From contig QJPP01000327.1 of the NCBI GenBank assembly GCA_003996215.1, positions 1 to 64,000 of the forward strand: 64,000 bases of DNA. Reading direction: 5' to 3'. Of the stretch, positions 1 through 11,541 are shown piece after piece (within the stretch, counting starts at the first letter, position 1; every line of letters begins with the position of its first letter). The stretch comes from Jaltomata sinuosa. Its lineage: Eukaryota; Streptophyta; Magnoliopsida; Solanales; Solanaceae. The position numbers and the translations under genes were made by a program. A model generated the notes under the pieces. It was not told the DNA's origin. It did not search any database and was given only the letters and a program-made list of their open reading frames with translations.

Positions 1-1
1 G

Positions 2-247
2 AAGTGTGTTGGTTATCCGGCCTTGATTGCTACTTTGGAAGATGTGAGTGTGAAGGATAACCTTACTTATGAGGAAGTTCCCGTGGAGATTCTTGATCGT
101 CAGGTTCAGAGGTTGAGAAACAAGGAAGTCGCTTCGGTGAAAGTCCTTTGGAGGAATCAGCTCGTTGAGGGAGCTACTTGGGAAGCAGAAGCAGCCACGA
201 AAGCCAAGTACCCTCATCTCTTTTCTTCCGATCCAGTTTCAGCTTGA
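2..247 (+). CDS. C-terminal end of chromovirus pol (chromodomain), element Z, partial
   Basis: The reading frame is open from the left edge and ends in TGA at 245-247. It encodes the last part of a Ty3/gypsy polyprotein: the end of integrase followed by a chromodomain, with the family-typical run SYEEVP/TYEEVPVEILDRQV, then KVLWRNQ and ATWEAE, ending YPHLF. In chromoviruses this domain is thought to tether integrase to chromatin and steer insertion. The same region of element B (60496-61134) is clearly the same family and is collinear to the last residues (both end PVSA or SVSA). The rest of the element lies outside the window. No break is visible in this short piece. The assignment to a Tekay/Del-like chromovirus is from motif recognition. 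Confidence 0.9.
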   Translation, partial: KCVGYPALIATLEDVSVKDNLTYEEVPVEILDRQVQRLRNKEVASVKVLWRNQLVEGATWEAEAATKAKYPHLFSSDPVSA

Positions 248-446
248 GGTATTAGTTTCCTCCTTAGTATGTCCCTCCGATTCTATTCCAACAGTTTCCC
301 TCATGATCCTAGCATGCATTCATATTTTCCGAAGTTGGTCCAATCATGTTTTAAGTTGAAAATCTCGATTTTCATGTTTATCCTTCAGTTTTCCTGTGGT
401 GGTGTTTGGTTGAGCTATTTTCTCTCCAGTTTTCTTAATTAGTCTT

Positions 447-478
447 CATTCGAGGACGAATGATCCCAAGGGGGGAGA
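447..478 (+). promoter_or_regulatory. Pre-PPT hairpin and polypurine tract of element Z
   Basis: CATTCG-AGGA-CGAATG (447-462) forms a perfect 6-bp stem with a 4-nt loop. It is followed directly by the purine run AAGGGGGGAGA (468-478), the plus-strand priming site, immediately before the 3' LTR. The same arrangement occurs in the other chromoviruses of this window. Confidence 0.75.
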
Positions 479-480
479 TA

Positions 481-2484
481 TTACAACAATTCAAAATCTG
501 AACCAACTATTTAGCACAGAACGTAAAGTTTTCTGAAATTGTTGGTCACGACGGGCAACCGCCACGGGCGTCGAAGTCCCGATGACCCGTGGGGTGTGCT
601 GTGGGAATCGATCAACGGCTGCTGAGCAGTACCTTTCCAGCCTATAGGAAGCCACGATGGGCATAGTGGGTATGACATCCCATCGGTTCCCACCATCAAA
701 ATTGTCCAGCGAAATTCTCCCCATACCTCCTTCCTCGATGGGCGGTCGCCACGGGCGTCGTGGTTGTGACGGGTGTCGTGGTTGCGACGGGCCGTGGGAC
801 GCGCCGTTAAGACCATCCAACAGCCCTTCCCTCAGCCCAGATTACCCGATGTCTTGGCCTGATGGGCCGTCGTAGGTGCGACGCCCGTCGGGTAGCCCGT
901 CAAGTGAGATTTTCTGCAGCTTCTATTTTAAGCCCCAAAGGTATTTTTGTAATTACCCACCCTTTTATCTCTTAAGTGAGGTTATTTTGGCCACTTTTAG
1001 TAGGGTTTCTACCCTTATTAGCCTAAGTCATTCCTTATTCCCACATTCATCTACCAAATTGGGAAAAGGATTCCTTCAAGCTCCAAGTCTCAAGCTCCAA
1101 GTTCAAGCCTCCTCTTCTTTTCAATTTCAGTTGGGTTAGCTTCAATTAAGGTATGTGAGTATTTAATAAGGGGATTCTTTCACCCTTATGCTCAAAACCC
1201 TAATTCTTCTAAATTGAATTTATGAATTTTAAGTTAGGGTTCTTACCCAATTCTCATGGGTTTTTCTATTAAGTATTTTCTCATGATTCATCAATAAATT
1301 CTAAGTTCAATTTCATTATTTACATGGATTTTACAATTGATTATTTGCCTTATAATTTGAAGGCTAACCCTAGTTAAATTTTGCATGCATGGCTTGATTT
1401 AAGAAAAAATACATGCATTGATATTATGATCTCAAGTATTTATGAAATTTCATGCCAAATTCTTCAAGTTATGAATTTAGAAAGAAAAGTGATCAATTAT
1501 GGTTATGCTAAGCTTTAAGACTTATGATTTGAATTTGCATGACATTAGATATGTCCTTATGCTTTTCAAACAGATTTAACATCAGATATGTCACAAGTAT
1601 ATATGAGCTATACGTATGCATATTTTTGAGAGTAGTATTTAGCACCGAGCGATGAGGGTTCGATTACCCAAATACAAAACTATGTTGCCAGCGTAGGTGA
1701 AGAGGGTCCTTGTTAGTTGAGAGTGTCTCCTCATGAAGATGGGTCCTCGTTAGTTGAGAGTGTCCCTTATGAAAGTGGTTCCACGCTATGATATGTTTAG
1801 TACCCCGTCCCTTGGCAAGATTCGGGGTAGCTTTGCCAGCTAGAGTTATATAGTTGGATTCTATGTAGCTCACATGGTCTATTGTCGGTTATGAGAAACT
1901 CCCGTAAGAATGTTTTATGCATCAAGTTATCTTATTTCATGATTTAGGCTTTACTTATGGTATTTTCTCACGATATCTCTTTTACGCATGATTTCGGATT
2001 TAAGGATGTTTTAAGCATGTTTTAATTTCATTTATGCATATCTCACATACTCGGTACATCCTATAGTACTGACGCATATTTTGCGCTGCATCCTCTTGAT
2101 GATGAAGATTCAGGCTCTTACCCTCTGGTTCGTGGCTAGACGTTGTCGGTTCTCCAGACTTGGTTGGTGAGTCCTCATTACTCGAGGACCTTAGTTATGT
2201 TAGTTACTTTCATGTCTTTCCTTAGATTTCTCGAGTTAGTTGGGGTCTTGTCCCATAAACTCTTATGTTAGACTTAGAGGCTTCAGACATAGCTAGTTGT
2301 ATTCTGGATTGGTCTTTCGTAAACTTTATCCCATTTCAGTTTATGGATTTCTACCTTCATTATGTATGCTTTAGTTATGTTTCTTGTATTGAATAACTGA
2401 GTATGCTATGACGATGGGTTAACTTGGGACACTGGTGATCCCGAATCCTGTGTTACATCTAGGGGGTAGCCTCAGGGCGTGACA
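481..2484 (+). repeat. 3' LTR of chromovirus Z
   Basis: The LTR begins right after the polypurine tract. Its first bases (TTACAACAATTC) have lost the usual TG start. It ends GGGCGTGACA at 2484, matching the LTR end of element B at 63510 (GGGCGTGACA). Length is about 2.0 kb, usual for Tekay/Del elements. Positions 540-910 form a GC-rich island with many CACGGGCGTCG-like and GACGGGC-like short palindromic motifs. Downstream parts (for example 1147-1200, 2040-2110 and 2440-2484) align with the LTR of B in the same order. A splice-donor-like site lies at 1151. The 5' partner LTR is outside the window, so age cannot be judged. Confidence 0.85.
1147..1160 (+). promoter_or_regulatory. Splice-donor-like site in LTR of Z
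   Basis: TAAG|GTATGTGAGT matches the plant 5' splice consensus. It lies 670 bases into the LTR and is at the same place, in similar context (GTATGTGnGTATT followed by a CACCCTTATGC block), as the site at 62214 in element B. Confidence 0.45.
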
Positions 2485-2689
2485 CAAGATAAGGAAAATG
2501 TAGTGAATTATTAATGGGACACCAACCACCACAAGATGCAGAAAATATGTATATATATATGGAAAATGGGGTCCTCAAAGAACTTGGGTGCCAAACGGTT
2601 GCTTTAGTTTCCTTATAGTCGAGCCGGCCCTGAAATTAAGGTAATCTAGGAGAATGACTTCTACCCATGAATGAGGGAAGTCAGTTTCC
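2485..2689. other. Spacer between element Z and segmental repeat copy 1
   Basis: About 200 bases with no coding signal. It contains a short (TA)n run near 2550. Around 2625-2632 the sequence GAGCCGGCCCTGA resembles one terminus of a DNA transposon, but no partner terminus was seen. Confidence 0.4.
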
Positions 2690-3219
2690 TCCTTTTGATG
2701 GAAAATGTTATCCATAGAAAATGACCTTCATCGTACCAACACTAGAAATGACTTCCGCATTAAAAACATTTTCTTGGAAGTCATTTCCCTATACTAAACA
2801 CACCCCAAGGAGAAAAAGCCATTTAGACGAAATTCTACCAGCCAGTTAGTTGAATGGATAAGAACAGTAAAATAATAACAAAACAAGTGTAGAGTTAAAA
2901 TTAGTCATTCCAAAAAAAGCTCTGGACCTCTCTGATGAAAACTGAATAATAATAATAATAATGATTGGAATGACTCAGTATAGGACAATGATTCTTGTAA
3001 ACATAGCCCTTTCAAGCGTAATCCAGGATACCACACTCAGCAAAAATGACAACATAAAACTCAAAATAAGAGGGACCTTGCAGCAAACCACAAAAGTTGG
3101 TATCTCATGCACCACCACCTTGTTAGCTAAAAACTTCATCTACAAGAAGCTAACTCGTTTTCCCGTTATTGACTAGAAATCAGAGCATCTCTCAATATCC
3201 ACAGAGCCATCACATCCGC
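2690..3219. repeat. Segmental repeat copy 1, left part (interrupted by element C)
   Basis: This stretch matches 30556-31120 almost base for base, including the (AAT)n microsatellite near 2945 (also at 30824) and the final TCACATCCGC. The continuation of the repeat resumes at 14389 on the other side of element C. Short frames here are not conserved between the copies, so I see no gene. The last five bases, TCCGC (3215-3219), are the left target-site duplication of element C. Confidence 0.85.
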
Positions 3220-6079
3220 TGTCACGCCCCTAGCTAGAAGGGGCGTACGTCAAGTGAGTTATACGAGAACCCGCTAAACATATATACTAAACTAATGATA
3301 AAGTTATAAATTGATAAGAAACAATATGGACATCAACATGTGTTTACATATTCTGAAACATAAATAACTGAAGGGCCCACTAGACAAACTGTACAGCTGA
3401 AACAAAACTATGTCTAAGAAGCCTCTAAAGAGTCTGCAACTGAAAATCTGATAACTAGTCGGGACAGGGCCCTGACATACCCAACATACGATATGTACAT
3501 GAATCCAAAACATGTGACCTAGGCATCTGATAGCTCCAGAGAGAGGTGGAGCTTACCAACTGATCATCGGGAAGGCACTGGTCTACTGTGGATGTCTGCT
3601 AGCCTGAGTACCTGAGCCTGCATTCATAAAATGTAGCGTCCAAAAATAAAGGGACGTCAGTACATATGAAACATGTACTGGTATGTAAAGCAGACTGAAT
3701 AACAAGTAGACATGTAAGAATGTTCACTGAATTGAATATCAAAGATAGGAAAATCTGAGCATACACATACAGGGAATGTAATTTGAAACTGAAAGTGAAA
3801 CTAATACAATGACCAATATCAGGGGTCCTTATATAACATCTTATACACTACTTAATTACATATGTTTAAAATCCCTAGAATTTGCCTAGGTGACATCTTC
3901 ACCTTTTTACATAATTTATCTACTCTTTATGTAATACTAACTGTCAGGAAGTCACAAGATGGCCTGCTGTCGGTGATCAGTGACACCTGTTTGGCATCTG
4001 TAGCCAATTATCACAACCATGAGTGAAATCTCATAGTCTGGATAACGTGGTCTGTCAAGGTACGCCCTCCAGGGCTCCTGTAAGGTCTCCCCACAGGCCT
4101 GTGTAGTCAGGGAATCCACGACGGGAAGTTATATCTGACTCTGTTTGAGTTCTGTGCACAGAATAGCGTCGCATGTAGTGGCCCTAATGATACCCACCCC
4201 ACGCTGCAGAGTAGGCTATAATCTCGTCTTGGTTGTAAATGCTCATAGTAGGCAACTTATAAATCATATAACTCGTTATCTGAATATTGATTACTTTATT
4301 TTAGCTGAAAGAATCATATATCTATGTGATCTTATATACTCAGGTCTATTTTGTGGCCAATTAATTTCTCTAAGTTCGTGACATATATGCTCGGTAACTT
4401 CTAAGAGTTTCAACTGAAGACATGTATGATCGTGTGAAACATATGATTTCTTTGACTAGAAATGAGTACTATAACTCTATAGGTTTAGAACTCCACTCGA
4501 GAGAGACCTATAATAGAATTAAGCTTTTCTTTCAAGAAGCATATAATCTATGACGACCTTTATAGGAGGAACATGTGACTCTAGGTCGTGCCTTGATGGC
4601 GAAAAGAGGTTTTAGCTTTACATACCTTACTTCGAGACTCTCTCTCCCTTATGTAGCATCATGGTTCCCATCAAACACTCCTTATCTATGACATAACAAC
4701 ATATTCAATAGTATAAGCGACTAACCAAGAAATATGGCGAGGTCAGGAAGATGATAATAACTTACGAGCGACAAGCTTAGCAAATAAGATAATTAAATGG
4801 TGTATCGTCTCACCTCTCTCTTTTCCCCTTATCAACTGAACTATGACTATCTATGAAGTCAATGTTAATCCCTCCATCAATTCCTTACAATATGCAGACC
4901 ATTCCATATCCCAAACAAGGTCATAAACTTGACCCCTCGACTTTTAAATACCGCCTCGAGAGTTCTTTATTTAGTAGCGTTTAAATAACCCTTTAATCTC
5001 ATAGATTAAGTTGGGCGAGAATTATAACATTTAATACAGTGATAGGAAGCCAAATAACATATAAACTACTTCCTCAATCCATTTAGACATTTTATCAAAC
5101 CCTTGACGAGGGACAAGCTTGCAAGAGCCATATAAATCGTGTTTCCTATACCTAGCGTCCCTCCTTATCGCAGCAAGCTTGATGCCTCAATACACCACAA
5201 TACACACCTCGTTTATTCAACAGTACAACCATTACAATCCTCTACATACTCCCTCCTCACCGAATATATTAGTTACAATGGGCAAAACATGGACTCACGG
5301 CTTCCTTTCACCTTCCCGTGAGTCCTACCCGTAAACTATACTTAAAACAACTCTTAGAGTCATATTTATAGGGATAGAACAACAACCATACCTTTATTAA
5401 TAAGAATACAATCCCTGCACCCTTTTTATCTTCAATAACAACACCTTTTACTTCAAGAAAATACTTGACTAAGTATGTTTCCGTCACCTACGATGAAAAA
5501 TACACTTGATTCTTGAAGGAATTCACTTACCTTAGGCTAGGGAGGGCTTGAGATGAAGAAGAACTAAAGAAAACAAGTGTTAAGCAGGTCCCTTATGTTC
5601 TGATATGTATGGGAGACGAAATCCCAAAGTTTCAATATAAATACACCACTTTTGGCCGACTTACCCAAGGCTGCCACATGTCCCGCAGTGATTGGGCAGT
5701 GCGTGTGTCTGTAGTAAAATGCGCATAACGTTTTACTCCGAACTCGTATGGACAAGCGGTTTGTTGAATTGCAAATTAGACTCAAATACCTTCAATTTGG
5801 TACTTTGTAGGACCTCTAAATTATTTTATATTGAGATATATACCCATTACAAGTAAGACCTTGTACTAGCTTGCTTGAAATAGTCCACCGTAGTGAATCC
5901 TTCAATTTGAACTTTTGTTCCAAGTCTCCATTTGGTCTATAACCTTGGTATATCACTTCAAATGGCTTAGTATAAGCGTCCCTTTGTATAAATATCCATT
6001 CACAACCTTATCCTCTTGGTTCATAATGATTCCTTCACGTTTATGAGTTGCACACGTATCTTAAGTTCGGGGGACTACA
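3220..6079 (-). repeat. 3' LTR of element C (left)
   Basis: In plus orientation it runs from TGTCACGCCCC (3220) to GGGGACTACA (6079), 2860 bp, giving TG...CA ends. It aligns along its whole length with 11542-14388. All open frames in it are incidental. A splice-donor-like site on the minus strand lies at 5530, 549 bases from the LTR 5' end. Confidence 0.92.
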
Positions 6080-6083
6080 TTAT

Positions 6084-6113
6084 CCCCTCCTTGGGATCAT
6101 TCGTCCGCGAATG
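6084..6113 (-). promoter_or_regulatory. Polypurine tract and pre-PPT hairpin of element C
   Basis: On the minus strand AAGGAGGGG (6084-6092) precedes the 3' LTR. Beside it, 6098-6113 reads CATTCG-TCCG-CGAATG, a perfect 6-bp stem with a 4-nt loop. The loop differs from that of Z and B but the stem is identical. Confidence 0.75.
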
Positions 6114-6485
6114 AAGGATACGACTCACAATTATTTTAACTCTACCTTTTAAAAAAAAAAAATTGGCAGAGTTTCCCTTGTAAACTGTCCTATCCGAAAC
6201 CTGTCAGCTAACCAAAACACATACCATACGCTTCACAGAGCGTCACAACAAGAGAATAATATTCAATAGGTATCAACGAGGATCTGCTTGGCCTTATAGG
6301 AATGAAAACTATTGTAGTTAATATAGCTTACCTCATACTCCTTCAACTTTACATCTCAACTCTGAGGAACTTATAGAATTCTTGAATCATAGGCACGTAT
6401 CAAGTACCTGAACATTTAGCATGTTGATAAAATAGTATTAACAAATATGACTAAAATTGATACTCGAATAAAAGGAGTAATGACT

Positions 6486-7903
6486 TTAAAAACCTTCTGG
6501 TTGTTCCTTGAATAAGTGAGGATATTTTCCCCTCATGTCGGCCTCTGCTTCCCACGTGGCTTCTTCTACATTCTGACTTTTCCATAGGACTTTAACTGAA
6601 GCTATTTCTTTCGTTCTCAATTTTCTGATTTGTCTATCTAGTATGGCCACCGGGACTTCTTCATATGATAAATCTCCTAAGAGCTCTATACCCTCTAAAG
6701 GGACACTTGAGAAGGATCCGCTAAGCATTTACGTAACATAAACACGTGAAAGACTGGATGCACTGCTGCTAACTCAGGAGGTAAATCAACCTCATAGGAT
6801 ACTTGGCCAACCCTCTTTAGGATTCTATAAGGACCAATATATCTAGGGCTCAACTTACCTTTCTTTCCAAATTGCATAACCCCCTTCATAGGCGATACCT
6901 TCAAGAATACCCAGTCATCAACTTGAAACTCTAAATCTCTGCGCCGTACATCTGTATAAGATTTCTGTCGGCTTTGAGCGGTCTTCACTCGCTCCTGTAT
7001 TAGCTTTACCTTTTCAACTGCTTGATGGACAAGATCTGGTCCTAATATTTGAGTCTCACCTACATCAAACCAACCAATAGGTGATCTACATCATCTCCCA
7101 TAAAGAGCTTCAAATGGAGCCATGCCAATACTGGAGTGATAGCTATTATTATAGGCAAATTATATCAAGGGAAAATGATCATCCCAATTGCCTTTAAAGT
7201 CTAGAATGCATGCTCTCAACATGTCTTCAAGTGTCTGAATAGTGCACTCGGCTTGGCCATCCGTCTATGGATGGAATGCAGTGCTAAGGTTCACTTGTGT
7301 TCCCAAACTATCTTGGAATGACCTCCAAAAGTGTGAGGTGAAGTGGGCACCCTTATCTGAAATGATGGACATTGGGATTCCATGCAAGCGAACAATCTCT
7401 TTTATATATAGCTTGGCATAATCTTCTGTGGTACTAGTAGACTTAACTGGTAAGAAATGAGCTGATTTTGTTAATCGATCAATAATCACCCAAATAGAGT
7501 CATGCTTGTGAAATGAGGAAGGCAAACCTGTAACAAAATCCATGTTAATGGCCTCCCATTTCTATACTGGAATGCTCATAGTCTGAGCTAGGCCACCGGG
7601 CCTTTGATGTTCTGCTTTCACTTGCTGGCAGTTGGAGCACTGTGCTACAAACTCTCCTATATCCCTTTTCATGCCATTCCACTAGTAGACCTCTTTAAGG
7701 TCATGGTACATCTTTGTAGAGCCTGGATGAATGGAATACCGGGAACAATGTGCTTCAGCCATTATCTGTTGTCTTAGACCATCTACATTAGGAACACACA
7801 GTCTTCCTTGTCACCTTAAGGAACCATCCCCCGGCATCTCAAATGTTGAATTTTGTTGTTATCGAATTCCTTCTCTGTACTGGAGTAATAAGGGATCATC
7901 ATA
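6486..7903 (-). pseudogene. Integrase and chromodomain of element C, broken
   Basis: Reading leftwards from about 7903, the frames encode the zinc-binding N-terminal integrase region (about 7600-7800), the catalytic core and the chromodomain. Core motifs seen are MDFVTG (first Asp), ISDKGAHFTSHFW (second Asp) and a glutamate in the Q-A-E-C-TIQTLEDML segment. The C-terminal part, VDDWVFLKVSPMKGVM, lies in 6695-6988. The chromodomain is in 6486-6728 (SYEEVPVAILDRQI, KVLWKSQ, ATWEAEADM, ending YPHLF) and is cut by a frame change near 6700-6728. In-frame stops occur where Trp, Gln or Glu codons are expected, for example near 7565, 7680, 7265, 7160 and 7090. Integrase would be non-functional. Confidence 0.88.
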
Positions 7904-8329
7904 TTATTTTTCTTTCACTACCGCCACTAATGATGACTCTGTAGTGTTCTGCACAACCACACCCCCATCTTCAGAATCTAGAAGTCGAACTCCTAGACTG
8001 ACTAATCTGTGAACATCTCGTGCTACTTCATGTTGAGTGGGTGAAAAATGTGCTAGGCTGCCCATAGAAACGCGACTGAGAGCATCCGCTACAATGTTGG
8101 TTTTACCGGGGTGGTAGAGAATATTGACATCATAGTCTTTCAGCAACTCTAGCCACCTTCTCTTCCTCAAATTTAACTCCTTTTGCTTGAAGATATATTG
8201 GAGACTCTTATGGTCTGTAAATATGTCAACATGTAGCCCATACAAAGAGTGGCACCAAATCTTAAGTGTGAATACAACTGCTGCAAGCTCTAAATCATGT
8301 GTGGGGTAGTTCTGTTCATGCTTTTTCAA
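7904..8329 (-). pseudogene. RNase H domain of element C, separated by a stop
   Basis: A 141-residue open segment continues the RT-RNase H reading frame after a TGA at 8330-8332, where an arginine codon (CGA) is expected; this is a typical CpG deamination change. The RNase H landmarks are present: the glutamate in HDLELAAVVF, the aspartate in FTDHKSLQY and the aspartate in VADALSR. The first catalytic aspartate (YCDAS) is in the upstream segment. After about residue 105 the sequence enters the linker to integrase. Confidence 0.88.
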
Positions 8330-8332
8330 TTG

Positions 8333-9973
8333 TCAAGAAGCGTATGCTATAACCTTCCCATGTTGCATCAAGACACATCCTAGGCCGACACCCGAAGCAT
8401 CACAATAAATGGCATACCCTTTTGTTCCCTCTGGTAAGGTCAATACAGGAGTTGTAGTCAATCTATCTTTCAGCTCTTGGAATCTTCTTTCACAAGCATC
8501 TGACCACTGAAATTTGGCTGCTTTCTGTGTTAATTTAGTCAATGGGGCGGAAATAGAGGAAAATTCCTCCACAAATCTCCTGTAATAACCGGCGAGCCCC
8601 AAGAAACTACGCACTTCTTCCGGAGTGGTAGGTCGAGGCCATATCTTCACAACCTCTATCTTATGAAAGTCCACTTTGATACCTTCACCAGAGACCACAT
8701 GGCCAAGAAAAGCCACTGAGTTCACCCAAAACTCACATTTAGAAAACTTGGCATAAAGCTGGTGTTCTCTAAGAGTCTGTAGAATTGATCTGAGATGGTC
8801 TGCATGATTTTCCTCATCACGTGAATATATCAAGATATCATATATAAATACAATCACGTACATATCAAGAAAGGGTTTGAAAACCCTATTCATCATATCC
8901 ATGAAGGCTGCTGGGGCGTTCGTCAGTCCAAATGACATGACAAGGAACTCAAAGTGCCCATATCTAGTTCTGAAGGCTGTCTTCAGAATATCAACCTCAC
9001 GTATCCTCAAATGGTGATAACCAGATCTTAAGTTAATCTTTGAAAAACATTTAGCTCTCTGCAACTGATCAAATAAATCATCTATTCTAGGTAGGGGGTA
9101 CTTATTCTTTATTGTCACTCTATTCAACTGCCTGTAATCTATACACATTCGCATTGTTTCATCCTTCTTACGTACAAATAGTACTAGAGCACCCCATGGA
9201 GATATGCTGGGTCGAATAAAACCTTTGTCAAGTAGATCTTTCAACTGCTCATTTAGCTCTTTCAACTCTACTGGTGCCATTCTATAAAGTGGAATGAATA
9301 TAGGCCGGGTATCGGGATCTAGGTCGATACCAAAGTCAATATCTCTAACCGGTGGTAATCCAGGAAGTTCATCGCGAAACACATCTGGATATTCATTCAC
9401 AACGGGTACGGACTGAAGAGTTGACATACGTTTCTCTGCTTCAAGGTCTCTGACATGGACTAGGTGATATAAACACCCTTTTGTTATAAGCTTTTGTGCC
9501 TTAAGATAGGAAATAAACCTTCCTCTAGGCATCACAACGTTCCCTTTCCACTCCAAGACTGGTTCTCCCGAGAATTGGAATCGAGCAACCTTAGCTCGAC
9601 AATCAACTATAGCGTAACAAGAGGATAGCCATTCCATGCCCATAATGACATCAAAATCAACCATGTCCAGCTCTACCAAGTTAGCCAATGTATCATGGCC
9701 ACATACTGTTACTAGACACCCATAGTAGATCCTTTTAGCTATAATAGACTCTCCTACTGGAGTCGATACTGCAAATGGCTCACGTAATAACTCTGGCTCT
9801 ATTCCAAACTTCTTAGCAACAAATGGAGTAACATATGACAGGGTCGCCCCTGGATCTATCAATGCATAAACATCATAAGAGAAGATGGATAAGGTACCTG
9901 TAACCACATCTGGGGAAGCCTCTGAATCCTGTCGGCCTGCTAATGCATACATTCGATTTGGGCCAGCTCCCAA
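8333..9973 (-). pseudogene. Protease and reverse transcriptase of element C, catalytic residues lost
   Basis: A 546-residue open segment. Residues 30-130 are the aspartic protease: YALIDPGATLSYV holds the active aspartate (D40), and GMEWL is the usual distal motif. Residues about 200-400 are reverse transcriptase, from VFRDELPGLPP through FIPLYRMAPVELKEL. RT motif A reads FSKINLRSGYHH, so the expected aspartate is N314. The FIDD box reads FIYDILIYS, so its first aspartate is Y378. Both positions bind the catalytic metal ions in this family. LGHVVSGEGI and RSFLGLAGYYRRF follow, and the segment ends in the start of RNase H (IYCDAS). The frame is uninterrupted for 1.6 kb but the enzyme is predicted dead. 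Confidence 0.93.
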
Positions 9974-10017
9974 ACCTAAACCTCTACCTCTACCCCTGCC
10001 TGTACCTCTACCTGTCT

Positions 10018-11334
10018 ATGCCTGCGGATCATGAGATGAAGGTGGTGCTGAAGAAGAGGATGCTCCTGCAGAGCCTGTGGATAGTGATCTATCACCCCTT
10101 CCCTCAGCTCTAAGTCTAGGACAATCACGCATCTTGTGACCCTCGAATGCGCAACCATAACAAGCAGTAGATCCATATAAGCACTCTCTAAAATGAGAAT
10201 GACCACATTGTCTTCAAGTAGGACGAGGTGGTAATCCCCGACCAGTACCTCTCTGATAGTGAGGGCCTGGTGCCCTAGAAGTCTGACTCTGATCCTGTCT
10301 GGACCTTGATGATTGAGATGGAGCACTAGCTATGAAGCTGGATGCCGACTGAGCCTGCCTAGGTGGACCTCTGCTGGAGGAAGCCCTGTCACTTTTGTAA
10401 TACCTGCGAGCTGCCCTGGCCCTCTTACTCTGCTCCCTTTCTGATCTGTCTGCCTTGCGATCACGGATGCAATCCTCTGCCTGCTGTGCATATGCCATCA
10501 GTCTAGCAATATCCATATCATTATTAAGTGCAGCAACTGCACAAGAGTCAATCAAATGATCTCCGAGGCCACCCACAAAGTAATGCATCCTCGCCCTCTG
10601 GGTGCTGACCATCTCTGGAGCATATCTGGCCAACTGCGTAAATCACATGCTATACTCCTTAACACTGAGGTTATTCTGTCGTAAGTATAGAAATTCATCC
10701 ACCCTCGCTTCCCTAAGCTCTAAAGGTAAAAAGTGATCCATAAAGGCCCTCGAGAATTCTTCCCAAACTGTTGGAGGGGCGTTCGAGCCCCTGGAATCGA
10801 CCCACATCTCATGCCAGGAAATGGCAACATCTTTTAGCTGATAGGAGGCCAATTCCACAGCCTCAGTCTCAGATATATGCATAACCCTGAAAATTCTATT
10901 GATCTCATCTATAAGCTGTTGAGGGTCCTCTTTCACACTAGATCCTGTAAACACCGGGGGATTCATCCTGAGGAAATCACGAACTCTGGATCCGGCAGTC
11001 TCCCCCTGAATAGTGTTACGTGTAGCAACATTCTGTTCTTGGACTTGGCAGCTACTAGCTGGGTGAATAATTGTATTGCTCCTCTAAGATCCTGCTCTAA
11101 GGCACCTGGTGGTAGTACAGGTAGTGTAGAAACTGCTATTGATGCTACTGGAGGTGTAGAAACTCCTGCATGCCCTTCTGTTCTAGGCACCTGAGTACTT
11201 GGCAAGACCTCTTGAGCCCAGGTCTGATCCGCTAATACTGGAGAATGCTCTATAGTGGCTGCCTTCTGATTAGTGCTGGTAGTGGCCCTATGGCCTATAT
11301 TATCCGTATCCTTGGTAGACATGATTTGTATCAC
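10018..11334 (-). pseudogene. gag of element C, broken by stops and a frameshift
   Basis: The likely start is the ATG at 11320-11322 (MSTKDTD) rather than 11334. The first 120 residues are variable. A one-base shift then moves the frame before the conserved capsid segment VRDFLRMNPPVFTGSS (about 10940-10985), which continues in 10643-10966 with ELASYQLKD and FSRAFMDHFLPLELREA. A TGA after VKEYSM (about 10640) and another stop near 10211 interrupt the frame. A CCHC zinc knuckle is seen at 10121-10162 (C-x2-C-x4-H-x4-C, CYGCAFEGHKMRDC). A TAG near 10018 separates gag from the protease segment. Gag would normally form the virus-like particle that packages element RNA. Confidence 0.88.
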
Positions 11335-11525
11335 AAATAAGCAAAATGTGAGTCAGAAGTTACTTTCTATGACTTAGCTCTACTGCACGATCTAGATTTT
11401 AATAGAAGGTCAGATTCTTAAATGCCCGCATAGTCCCTTAATTATAAATGTGGCGCGCAACACATTCATAAGGAAGGCCCTACTAGACACGGCTTCTTAG
11501 ACTCCCTGGGACACTTGAACCTTAG

Positions 11526-11537
11526 GCTCTGATACCA
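11526..11537 (-). promoter_or_regulatory. Primer binding site of element C
   Basis: The minus strand reads TGGTATCAGAGC, the standard complement of the 3' end of initiator methionine tRNA. It lies four bases inside the 5' LTR end at 11542 and fixes the element's orientation. Confidence 0.9.
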
Positions 11538-11541
11538 AGTT

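Noticed and set aside
7731..8012. 93-codon plus-strand frame
   Set aside because: It lies antisense over the integrase/RNase H linker of element C.
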